Source of the DNA: Rostratula benghalensis
Lineage: Eukaryota; Chordata; Aves; Charadriiformes; Rostratulidae
DNA length: 64,000 nt
Direction: 5' to 3'
Assembly (NCBI GenBank): GCA_013399305.1
Contig: VXAI01000039.1
Span: forward strand, 4,330,372 to 4,394,371
Shown: positions 50,166 to 62,400 of the stretch, piece after piece
Position numbering within the stretch: the first letter of the stretch is position 1
How the letters are laid out: every line of letters starts with the position of its first letter
The notes under the pieces: model-generated
Told to the model about the DNA's origin: nothing
The model's input: the letters and a program-made list of their open reading frames with translations, nothing else
Databases searched by the model: none
Made by a program: the position numbers and the translations under genes

Positions 50166-53100
50166 ATCAGCCTTTTTCCCAGGTGGAGTTTGGTGAGCAC
50201 TGAGGGGCAACACACAGACACCCTTGCTGCTAGTTGACACTGGGTTTTCTTTCAAAACATTCTGCTCCAAATAATGATATTTTGCCCAATGAAGGTGAAA
50301 ATTCCAACAGCTAATCCTGCTGTTGTCTGTACCAGAGAAAAATCCTGCATATGCCAATCTTGATACAGACCTGTTAAGATCATCACAAAGGCTGTAGACA
50401 AAAAGCAGAATAGAATGTTAATCTAGAAAATGCCAACTAAATTCTCATCCCATGATAGGCTCAACGAAGCCGGAAAGGGATCTTTCGTTTCCTTAAACTG
50501 CCACAAAAATGGGGTTAGATTGTCCTCAGCATTGTAAAATAGTCAAGTAGCAGAACACACAGGAGTACCTCTGAGAGTATGAAGACTGAGCAATATAACA
50601 TGATGTATTTTAGGTAAATCGTCTTGATAAGCCATAGTGGGGAAAAGAAACGTCTGTTGCTATCAATAAAACTTAGTTACTACCAAATGGCCTTGGAGTC
50701 TAGGGACTGTGGCCTCGGTAAGAAATTTATCCACACTGCCTGGACAGAACTGCAAGCGTATGTGAAGATTTTGACTGAATTTCCTGCTAGGAAACATGAG
50801 AAGATTTAGAAAAAAAAAAAAATGCCAGGAACAAAAAACAAAACAAAAAAAAAAAAAACCCCAAAAAACCCCACTCAGACTTCCTCATTTTTTAGACAGA
50901 ACTTATTTGAAACAAATAGAAAAATAATTTCCATCACTGATACTAGTTAACTGGGAAACAAAGAAACAGAAGCAGATGAAATCTAACACATGAAAGAGAA
51001 CACTGTTAACACTTTTCCTTTAGCAAGTAGATACACCTGCAAACTAATCTTCTCAGATCAGTGTAATTAGTATTATACATTGTTAATTAACTGTAATGAA
51101 GGTGCTGGTAATATAAAGTGAGAGATTCACAGCAGATAAGACATTTGGATTTCTAAGGAGCGTGATATTTGGTAATGATCCTAAAAAAGCCTAAAAAGCA
51201 GTTTTAATTTTATCTATATTTGGGATGAATTTTATGAATTGTAGTTATAGATACATCTGAGGAATCTAAAGGGTTTTAAACAATTAAATTCCTGTTTACA
51301 GGAGTGAGAAGACAGTAGGTGCTGAAATTGACAGAAGGGTCTGACGTGCTCTGGTATTTCAGAAAATCTTAGGAGAAACTCTGTGGAGACAAGTAAGTGC
51401 TTAAATAGCTTCAAAAATTAGCTCTCTCTTCCCTCTCAGTGCCTGAATCTATTTTCTAAATGGGAGTTCTGATGAAAATTTGCTTAAATACGCTTCGAAC
51501 TATGTTGTGTCATCATTTGGGCAAGCAAGTTCAGAAGCCATCTAACTGAAAAGGTGCTATAAGTTAGATTCCTTATGATCAAGCTTGTATGTGACTTCAT
51601 TGTCTTCTGTATGAACCAAAGCAAAGCATAGGTTCTCTGTGGTTTAATTTACCAGGCAATCAATGTTTTATGAACTGAAATAGCACAACTTTATTTTTAA
51701 GTAGTTTTGATTTTTTCTTTCCTTATATGTAACAGTTCTGTTCTGTTACATTTAAGATTAAATAATTCAGATCAGTTCCAGATTAATAATTCTGTTTAGA
51801 TAAATCTTTTTAAACAAGTGTTTCTGCTTTGAAATTATCTTGATTTTCAGAGAGCTGGGAGACTCACAAAACTTTCGATGATAAAATACCCCCTTAAAGT
51901 ACCACTTTTCATTTTTATCTGTTCAGTAATTGCTAAGAAATAAAATAGTACTTTTTAGAAGATTGAAAATCTTAGAAAAGTAGATTTTATTTTACTATAT
52001 CCTCACTATATAAAATAACAATACAATGTAATGTAATGGCTACTGTCTAGTTCAAAAAAAAAAAAAAAAGTGGCAGATTAACTAAAAGCTCTTTCAGAAT
52101 AAAACTTAAATTTTCTTTTGCATTTGGGTATTAGATTCCTGGTATTAGTCAGTAACATTTTGTGATTTAATTTCTCAGAGTAAGTTTTCTAGTTTCCAAC
52201 TGTTTTATTTTCTTTCTTGCACTCAGTGTGCTGTATGAAATCTGAAGTGAATTAATCTTCCATATTGATTTTTTTTCTCACTGTAATAGATTTTCTTGAT
52301 TATTAATCCAAAGAAATAACAAGAAATGATCATGTAGAGAAAAGACAGTATTGTTACAAACACAAGTTATTACACTTATATTATAATAAACACTTCAGAA
52401 GAGAAAAAAAACAATTTATCTCTTGACTCTTTTCTACTCTGAGGAGTGATCAATAAATATTGGCAGCAATGTCAATTCTTCTATTCATCTTGGATTTTCC
52501 TGCTCAGATAAATGCTTGACAGTAAGAAACAAGAGGCACAGAGACTCCTGTGGTTAATTGTGCTCTTATAAACTTTATTGGTTTTTAAAGTATTCAAACA
52601 CTAAAGAAAGGTTCTATGGTTGCAGAACTTTTTTTTTTCTTTTTTTTTTCTTCTAGGTGCTAAAACTCTGTTGGCTATTAATTGAAGACACAGAATTACT
52701 GGGGTTTTGTATGGTGTTTGGTTTTCTTTTTTGCAAAACTTCCCCTGAATTTAGCTAAAGAGAGGGGGAAAAGTATTTTCATTGTAAAAGTTACTATATG
52801 GACAGTATTTGGAAGATATCAATAAACCTTGATACTGCAAGTAGTAGTAATTCATATTTAGTCTTTTCAGTTTACTAGATGGAAAAGAGAAGGGTAGGTG
52901 CAAATACCATCAATATTGGAATACAAATCTAGCAAATCATTACATTTTGGAATGGGTCATAAGATTCTCTACAAAACACCATTGTTGGTGAAAAATACTC
53001 CCATCCTCTGCCAAAGCTGCTCTACAGACCTCTGGTATTCCCTCTCCTCCTGTCCAAGCACTCGAACAACAGATTCAGTCAGAAGCCGAGTGGTTTTCAA

Positions 53101-53596
53101 CTATAATGTTATTATCTCTAAAAGAAAATAACAGATTTTTCTTGTTGAACAGCATTTGAATTTGCATAGAAGTATATGGGCAGTATTTAGCATTTAAAAG
53201 TGGAGGATTACATGAGGGTATCATGTACTTGAGCATGTCATAGTGAAGAACATGTCTGTATGCACAGAGAAATCATCACAGAAGTGTTAATGGTGAAATA
53301 CTCTTTCTATTCACAAGAATAATATCAATTATTAAACTGGGAACAATATGAGGTACTTTTTTGTGACATAATAGCTAGCTTTGTTATATTGTACTTGATG
53401 TTTAGCAAATATGGTGCAAGCTGAAGTCTCACATCCTCTATGCAGGCTCACAGCCTCACACAGTAAGGGTTGAAATGGGATTTGGATAAATGCAGTTTGA
53501 TTGCAAACTGCTGCTTTATTTTTAAGCAAACTACGGTAGATAAAAAAAGCATAACTCTAATCAAGGAACCAAGACTGCATTTTGGACAGTGCTGTT
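50166..53596. other. intergenic sequence with A-rich tracts
   Basis: No gene recognised. An A- and AC-rich low-complexity tract lies at about 50809-50874. Poly(A) lies at 52054-52069 and T-rich tracts near 52629-52655. Confidence 0.65.
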
Positions 53597-53999
53597 GTCC
53601 ACAGGTTGAGAGAGTTTGGGTTGTTCAGCCTGGAGAAGACAAGGCTCTGGAGACACCTTCTAACAGCCTTCTACTACCTGAAGAGAGCCTACAGGAGAGC
53701 TGGGGAGGGACCCTTTATCAGTGAGTGTAGTGATAGAATAAGGGGTAATGGTTTTAAATTGAAAGAGGGGAGATATTTAGACTAGATATTAGAAATTCTT
53801 TACTGTGAGGCTGATGAGGCACTGGAACAGGTTGGCCAGAGAAGTTGTGGATGTCCCATCCCTGAAGGTGTAGACGGCCAGGCTGGATGGGGCTTTGATC
53901 AACCTGCTCTGGTGGGAGGTGTCCATGCCCATGGCAGGAGGGTAGGAACTCGATCTTCAAGGTCCCTTCCTACTCTAACCATTCTATAATTCTATGACT
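53597..53999 (+). mobile_element. CR1 LINE 3' fragment
   Basis: GTTGTTCAGCCTGGAGAAGA and CTACAGGAGAGCTGGGGAGG match the end of the CR1 protein. AGAGAAGTTGTGGATGTCCC and the ATTCTATAATTCTATGA tail follow. It resembles the 3' part of the element ending near 50160, so it is probably of the same subfamily. Confidence 0.93.
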
Positions 54000-56607
54000 A
54001 TCTTAAGCAATTGATAACTCCAATATTCATATAATCTAAATTACAGTTCTCATGCTAAGCCAGTAAACTTGTGCTAGGAAGGCTGAAATTTCAAGTGTAA
54101 ATTGCCTGTCAATCTAAATATTGTTTCCTTTAACTGACTTTCAGAAATATCTTGAATAAATGCTTGGAAGAAAAAGTATTCCCAAGTGAAATAGCTAAAA
54201 ATCAAAATACCATCAGTAGAAAGATGTCTAACTACTAAGCTTTGACACACCCTTTTTCAGTCAAAAACATCTTCTCAAGAGTATATGTTAAGCTGATGGC
54301 TCTTGCTTCTAAAGTTTTTCAGGTCATAGATTCCCATATGTATTCCTCTGCAAGATTTTCCAGTTCAGTAACTTTCAAATTGCGTGGTTCCATACAAAAC
54401 ATGACTTTTCAATTATGTGTGAATTACAAGTGCTCTTACAGTGAAAAATATTCATTTCAGCAGATTCTCATGAATGGAATGAGCTATTACCAGAAGAAAA
54501 ACTGCATTCTCATTGAGTGTGTTTTAAACTTCTCTATTTCTGATTCTCACCTTCATTTTCATGAGGTTATCTTTGTATTTGTTTCTGTTTCTAGGCATGG
54601 AATTTGGTCTGAGATCATTTAAAAAAAAAAAAAAAATTAAGAGAAGACAGAAAATTACCTGAAGAAGTGCTAGGGTTTTACTTAGGTTAGGTGTGAGTAG
54701 GGCTTATAAAGTACAGTGGTGCCTGTTAGGCTTCTAACTAGAGATTTAATAGGAAAGCAGTGCAAAATCATCTGTTGGGGGAAAAAAGCATTTTAAAGCT
54801 GAAATCTCATAATGCAAGTCCTGACAAAAAGGAAAACGCGTGAAATGCATCTTCTCACAAAATTCAGGGAAAAGAAGTTTCCTGGGGAAATTTAAACTGT
54901 TGCAGGTCCAGAGGCCAAGGCAATTGGGGATGCAGTCTTTGAGAAGAGATGACTTTCCTCTGTTCACAAGGTTTAAATCAATTAATGGAATGGATATAAA
55001 ATAAAGTGGCACAGGGCAGTGTTTCAGAAGCTTCTTTCCCTCACTGTCTTTTAAAGACTTCAAAAAGATCTTCCACTTTAGGAGACACTCTCTTAGGTTT
55101 GTTTTTTTCACTTGAGCCAATACCTATTTTCTCATTTACACAGTGCATGAAGCTCAGTTTTTATAGTCTGTAGAAAACTTGCTTGTATAAACATTCAAAA
55201 TTAAAAAGTTGTTGATTGCTCTGTACTTTTCAGGTGTTTCTCACATTAAAATTATTTTATTGCAAAACATGCAAATATTTGTGCCTTTATGATAAAGGAT
55301 AGAGGTAGTTATCCTTAATATTATTTGCTTTGGATAAGTTATCTATGTATTATTACAAAGGAAACTACAGTGTGTATCTCACTTATTTCTCCTTAAAGGA
55401 ATGTCTGAGTTGTCCACTGTGATGCAGAATAGCTGTAACCTTGAAAAAGACAAAAAATTGCATACGTGGATTCAAACTTGTTCCTGAATTGCAGAATGTC
55501 AGGATAAGCCCATCTTCTAGATTTAGAATCAAATTTCCCCTCCGATCCCATTTCCACATAATCAATTTGGTACTCCACTACCTAAGTGGATGCACACAAA
55601 ACATAACAGCAAACTTATTACACCTTTAATTCAAAATAATTAGCATGTAATGGTAAAAGTGGTAAATTGCCCCAAAAAAGAAAAGGGAAGCCAACTTACT
55701 GCTGTTGAATTTGATTTTTAAAAGAATCCTCTTCCTGCTTGTGGCTGAGCATCATGTTCTTAAACTTTGATAACAAGGGCACACTGAGGAATATTCAGTG
55801 ATTTTGGAGTTCTTGCCAAACGTACCAATAAAAAGTAAATAAGACATCATTTGCAATATAAAACAAAAATAAATAAATAAAGCATGCTCTTTGTGCACTT
55901 TTTAATCTGATTCATAATCTAATATATTTTTTGTAAATTTATGCCTAAAGTAAACTGTTACAACTCCTCTGAGGTCAATAGAACTCACAATTGATGTCTG
56001 TTGTATGGTAATGCAAACNGCAAACCGACCCCAAAGATGTATAAAATTTATATATATATGAGTAATTTTTATTACTGTTTTAAATCCTTAAGTTTAATAA
56101 TAGACAAACATTTGAAAAACAAAGTAAACCAAACAATTTTCCATAACTTTTTTCATTTCTATATTGTTACACTGATATGGTGACATCAGAGTTCAGTAAT
56201 ACGTACAGAGTTACCAGAAGGGTTTTTTTAAACACTGAGTTGTTTTCCATAGCTCAGTCTATGCCAGATAAAATAAAAATATATTAAAATGGGAAGAAGC
56301 TGTTTGCCTTAAGTAATTATTTAAGACTCAGTAATCAAAGTAACCTGAGTCTTAAGTAATCCATGATAAGTAATGCATCTTAAAGCTCAGTAGCTTGAGT
56401 TGTAAGTAATGACTTCAGACTTCATCCAGCTTTACCTTTAGCATTGGATCTAAACCACAACCATAGACTTGCCACCAAGATCCTGCACTCACTGAAGTCA
56501 TCACCATTCACTGTTTTAATTAGCAATGTAAAACGATGGGTTTGACTATGGGGTGCTCTATGTATCTTCAGTCTTTGGTGATTAGCTAAAACTGACACCA
56601 GTCCTTC
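54000..56607. other. intergenic AT-rich sequence
   Basis: No supported gene. Open frames at 54242-54622 and 55120-54746 start at TTG codons, lack motifs and look like chance. The segment holds a 16-base A run (54621-54636), a single N at 56019 and an 11-bp inverted repeat at 56321-56355. Confidence 0.65.
56321..56355. repeat. 11-bp perfect inverted repeat
   Basis: Arms TTAAGACTCAG (56321-56331) and CTGAGTCTTAA (56345-56355) are separated by 13 bases. Several AAGTAAT strings surround it. Confidence 0.85.
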
Positions 56608-56802
56608 AAACAGTGAGGGTGACAGAGCACTGGAACAGGCTGCTCAGAGAGGTGGTGGAGTCTCCTTCTCTGGAGACATTCAAAACCCATCTGGTTGCGT
56701 TCCTGTCTGACCTGATGTAGATGTTCTTGCTCCAGCAGGGGGATTGGACTAGATGATCTTTCAAGGTCCCTTCCCATCCCTGATATTCTGTGATTCTGTG
56801 AA
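56608..56802 (+). mobile_element. CR1 LINE 3' fragment
   Basis: CAGAGAGGTGGTGGAGTCTC, GGATTGGACTAGATGATCTT and the tail ATTCTGTGATTCTGTGAA. It resembles the fragment at 1622-1842 and the nested one at 48910-49140. Confidence 0.93.
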
Positions 56803-57907
56803 ACAAACAATGGACAATAGTTATTCTGTTGATGACTTTTATTTGTAACTCTCACCAGATTTTGACTAGATTTAAGACTAGGAGAATCTGATATTAATTT
56901 ATGAACAGGTGAGTTTATCAGGAAAACTGTGCAAAGTAACTTTAGCATCCATCCATTGCAGGGTTGGTCAAGTTCTGTGTAGGAAGAGCATTGCACAATG
57001 CTTCTGTTTGTTGTGAAAACTCATAAGCAGGTAAGTAAAACCTGAGCAGTAACATCTGGTCTGAGAAGTAAGGCGACCATCCAGCATTATTCGGAGCATA
57101 TATGTACTTTAAAATTGTTTATTTTCACAGGATTAATAATTCCAAAATATTTTGTACAGCTTTTTCTTCAAGGCAGAATGTCAGGAAACAGCATTACTTA
57201 AACCTGGCACAAAGAAGAAATTCCTGGCACGTCACATTATTTTCTAAGGTAACATAAAACAATGTTTGATTGCTGGGGCTTAAACTGTACAGAAGGCTTA
57301 GTTTGCCAAAGTTATTTATATAGCTAGATATTATTGTTGCCTTTGGCTTCAAATTTAAAAATTAGTTCACTGACATCACCAATGCATGGTCCTTTGAATA
57401 TACTCTCAGGCCTTCCAGCTGCACAAGCTTTATGCATTCTACTGTAGCATACATCACAAGTCAGTCTCTCGGAACTGCATTTTATTAAGCCATTTATTTC
57501 AGAAATGTACTCCAGGAATTTCTAAGACAGTAATCAGAAGTGAATTTTCAGGTTGGTTCTCTCTTTCAGCCTCCGGTTTGTACCTACCATCAAAATCTAC
57601 AGTCAATATATGTATTTTTTTCTGACATAGTGGAACTAAACCATTACTTATGTACAAATTTTGAAATGTGAACAACAACTTGAGCAACATCAAACAAGCA
57701 AAAATTGTTAAAGAGAAAAAAAAAATGGTGTCAGAAATCAGAAGCCCAGTATGCTTCATTGATCAATATTATTTTTACATAGGATTTGGCACTCTTTGGG
57801 TTTTTTTCCTTTTTTGTTTTTTTTTTTTTTCAACACCACGTGGTTAGGAGTAGTGTAGACTCTGGCCCCTATAGTTAAGAGCAAATAAGGTTATTTTGCC
57901 TCGCAAA

Positions 57908-57990
57908 ATCCAGGGATTGGACTAGAGGACCTTAAAAGGTCCATTCCAACCCAAACTACTTTATGATTCTATAAACTATTCTATGATTAA
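57908..57990 (+). mobile_element. short CR1 LINE tail
   Basis: GGGATTGGACTAGAGGACCT, GGTCCATTCCAACCCAAACT and a TATGATTCTATAA-type tail. Only about 80 bases remain. Confidence 0.85.
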
Positions 57991-59082
57991 TTCAGAAAAA
58001 AACATACTCTTCATAATTAAAACTAAGTTTTGTCAAAAAAAAAAAGTGCACTAATTTAGTTTGTTACGTGTGATACTATGTTGTCTTGAAAGAAAAAATA
58101 AGGCTCAGATTTTATAGTGTGGTACATGCGTAACAAAAAGCCACAACCAGACAGATTCCACAGGCTAAAAAAAGGCACCTAGGATGGAAAGAGATTTTGC
58201 AGACTCGTCAGATGTTCACTGTCAAAGCAAAAGATGAAGGGACAGACACAAGTCTGCAACGGAAGTTGTAATTTGTAGCTCAAATCTTTTATTTCTTTAT
58301 ATAGAGGAATTTCTGAGTGTGTCTGGTGAGGGAAGCCCTCTTTTTTCTTCTTTTTTTGTCTTTTTATCAGTAGGATTAATCACAGTTAACACAAGAAGGT
58401 GGGAAACTTACCTTTGAATGAATGTTAAAATTCTACCTACTTTAACAGATATAGCTAGCCATCTTTACTGCTGCAAGCCACGACACTGACCTTCACTAAG
58501 GCTGAAGTCTCTGATTTTCCTGAGAAATGTGTAGGAAAAACTGGCACAGCAGGTTCCCATGCCTATAAAGCCACCCAGTTTGAAGTTTCCATCCCCCAGG
58601 GCACTAGAAGAAGTGTTGGGGTGACATGCCAGGAGTCCAATAAGCCACATTGGTATGGGTTGGAGGCAGAGAAAAGAGATACCACTAAAAAGCCGAAATT
58701 AAGGAGAGATACCACTTCAGATATTTTTTGTGCACCAAACAATCAAAGTCATTTTAATAAATACAAATTCTTAGAAAGGATTTGTCACCTGAATATAGAA
58801 ATACCTAACTCACCTTTATTGGCCACTCAAATTTTGAAATATAATTACAATAATAAGGTTTCTATGTTCTGATATTATCTATATTATCAACTCCATTCCA
58901 AGAAATCTTACAGCATTTTGCAGACAAAAACACGTATTCTGCCTTAAATAAACTGTACATCAGAGTTGGAATAAGTTTAGAGACACAAAACATGGTATCA
59001 TCAGAAAAGCAAAGGGTAATAATGGTTTTCCTTGTAAAAATAATAACTTGTCTGAACTCTAATAGTTCCCTAGTAATTATGA

Positions 59083-59422
59083 TAATGGCCTTGCAGTACC
59101 TGTAGGAGACCTACAAAAAAGATAGGGAGGGACTTTTTTATGAGGGAGTGTAGCGATAGGATGAGGAGTAACGACTTTAAACTGAAAGAGTAGATTTAGA
59201 TTAGATATTAGGAAGAAACTCTTTACTGTGAGGGCAGTAAAAGACTGGAACAGGTTGCCCAGAGAAGCTGTGGTTGCCCCATCCCTGGAATTGTTCAAGG
59301 CCAGGCTGGATGAGACTTTTACCTACCTGATCTAGTGGGAGGTGGCCTTGCCTGTGGCAGGGGGATTAGAACAAGGTGATCTTCAAGGTCCTTCCAACAT
59401 AAACCATTCTATCATTCTAATA
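59083..59422 (+). mobile_element. CR1 LINE 3' fragment
   Basis: AGATTTAGATTAGATATTAG, GGAACAGGTTGCCCAGAGAA, CCAGGCTGGATGAGACTTTT and a weak ATTCTATCATTCTAATAG tail. It is diverged from the other copies. Confidence 0.9.
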
Positions 59423-62400
59423 GAATTCCTTCTCTGTTCAGTCAGTAAGTCAGCAGTATTATATAAGGCGCTATTCCATGAGTGTATGCATTCTCCATTG
59501 AGCAAGCAAAATTCTGAAGTTTCCTTGAGTTTAAAACATGCACTTCCAGCCCTGCTGTTTCTGGTGGTTTGAATTCAGCACACTACCTACATGTGTTGTA
59601 TCAATCAGGTGCCATCACTGGAGAAACTTTCCAAGTAGGTGATTTGGACCTTTCTGGATGAGTTAATTTCCCAAGCAGGTTACTGAACTTGGTTATTTCT
59701 AGTGGCAAACCTGTGCCAACAAATATTGTTTTACTGGGTGAATATCCTCAGTCCTAAAAGTTGTTCTTTCTAAATAGCTTAGAATTTTATGCTTAGGAAG
59801 AAGCAGTGAATTCTTTCAAAGTAATTCATCATTTGCTTTCTTTGATAAATCCTTCCATAGAGAATCTCCTACTGGAACAATGTAGAATTAAGCCCAAATT
59901 GGCATGATAATTCCTAAATTGTCATCCTTGGTGCCTCTTCTTCCACTTTGTGGATACATGGAACATGAACATTTTCAAGAGAACTAGACACATCTTACCA
60001 TTTCAAACATCAACAACAACAACAAAAAAGACATCTACCACCACTGTTATAACTAATTTTTAGTTAGGAGGTATATATGATTTAGCTTCAAATGCTGCCA
60101 GTAGAATTGGCTGTTTAATAAAACTACTTGTGCTACTTAATAGTCTAAGGAACAAGGTATTTAGTTTTACTCTTTTCATCACATGGGAAAGCAGTTTATT
60201 TAACCATTGCACCAGGAAGTATAGCATACCAGGAAAGTAAGCTTGCAAGAGATATTAAAAGACTGTCCCACATTTGTGCAAAAATCTAGCTCTTGATGAT
60301 GCTCCACAGAGACCTTTAATATGAACATGAAGTGCTAAATAAATCTAAGCATAGCAAAGGACTGACAAGAAGGTTATAAACGGATTGGTCATTTAACTTT
60401 AATTTATACCCCAATATTTTGCAAAGACCAGCTTACTGATCTCGAAAACTAAGGCCTTCTCAGAAAGAAAGAGGAATATGACCTAATATCAACACAAAAG
60501 AAGATTATTTTATCTGTGATAAATAAATCTCTTCATCTGTTTAAATACTGTAATTAATATAAAGTCTATTTACCTTAAATTCAGAAGAGAAATGACAATA
60601 GACTACTATTGTAAAGAAACACTGCTGTGTTTCGCCAGATATAAGGAAAAGCTGCATGTTTATATTTATTTTCTCTCAAAATGAAAATGTTTTGGCAACT
60701 TGACCATCCTTGTGTCCAGTTCCTATATTGTCATCAGAAATCCTGCATGTATCTCAAACATTTCACCTGCCTTTCCTCTTGTAAACTAAACACATTACAC
60801 AATTTTCTTTTGTTGCCTTGTCTTTTTAACCCTCTTGATCCACCATGAGTTATTCTAAATCCTCTTCAGTGAGGAGCTTCTATCTTTGTGCTGCAGTCAC
60901 CAGGAAACTGAGAATATGAAGCTGTCATGAATGCAGAATCGATTCGTTTCACAAGGCAGGTCTCATGAGACAAATTCCCAAAGTGGGATGAGAAATCAGC
61001 ATGCTTATTGTCTGCTCAACCAAGAAGAGTTCAAATGAGCCCCATGTTAAGTCTCATTGATTGGATTTATGTATGCCACTATATAGATATAGATCTCTAA
61101 CCAACAATGCAATTTTATTTTGAATTGCAGTGATCAAAAAACAAAGAAGTGGTCACATCTTTTAGCAGTACCCCATCCCTCTTCTGCTTTTTGCAGTCAG
61201 TGTTGCTTACTGTACAATAGTTAGATAAACAATTCCTGACATGAAAAACAGTAAGAATGGGGAGAAAAGTTTTCTGCATTAAATCTTCATGCTTCTCTAG
61301 TAAAAATCTCTGAACTAGTGATTTCCATAGCATACTGAAACTTCAGAACCAATTCATGGCCTTTTACCTTCTTATTCTTTTACAATTAAAAAGAGCACAG
61401 GTGCTTCTCCCAATTATTGCGACCTACATTAGTTTAACACCTCTTTTTTTATTGACAAGTTAATAGAGAAGCCTTAGATTGCCGTTTGGTGTAAAATATT
61501 GTGGTCCCTGTTCAATTGAATGGCACCAGCAGAAGTCCTTGAAGTTGACAAGTTGGACCAGCAAAACTGCTTTTTTTCTCAGCCAAGCTCGTGTAACCCA
61601 TTTCCCACTTTCACATAGTGTGATGCCTTTAATACACTTTAATTAATACCAAGAGTGTTTTACTAGTACCATACCCCACAATGATGGCATGATAAAGCGC
61701 TACTAAAATTTAATATATTTTAGAATCCAAATGCATGCTATTTCTCAGCCTTAAAACACCCTACATGATGTGGACAAAACTGTACGCTCCATTGTGAGCA
61801 ACTTAATCAAGAGGCACATTTACTCATTTCTGGTTTGTGTTTGTTATCCTCAGCTTAGTTTACAGAATTTTTATTTGTGGTAGTTTCCTACTAACATTAT
61901 TATTGTTGTTGTTGTTTATATTCATGGTCATATTGTAAAAGGCAAGTTTGTTCTTATGAGGGAGATTTCTATTACAGACATTTTATCAACAGAAGGACTA
62001 GTTTTTCTTCATGCTTTAAAAGAAAGTTGGCTTTCAAAAAGTCTTATCACTAAAGATGATGTTGCAGGCTGTTAAGTCACAATCTGATTAAGCAAGTTAA
62101 TTAATCTTCAAATGAATAATTAACTACACATCCTATGCATTGCCACACAGCTCTGGCATTAAGTACATTAGTCATTACTTTTCAGTAAAAGGTGACATGA
62201 ACAACATATAAGATTTGAGAAGTATGAATTTTAAATAAAAGTACATTAAAAGTATATCATTTGGGATCTGCAAGGCTGAACCTCCTGATGACTAGCTCTG
62301 TTACAGATCAGTGTGGCTGAATGTTATTGCTTGACAGCTGCTCTGTATCTGATGTGAATGAGTTATTGGTTGTTTCTTAGCACAGCTGTTCATGTATGAG

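Noticed and set aside
54242..54622. 126-codon plus-strand frame
   Set aside because: It starts with TTG, has no recognisable motif, and is the size expected by chance over 64 kb in six frames.
54746..55120. 124-codon minus-strand frame
   Set aside because: It starts with TTG, shows no known domain and no splice support.
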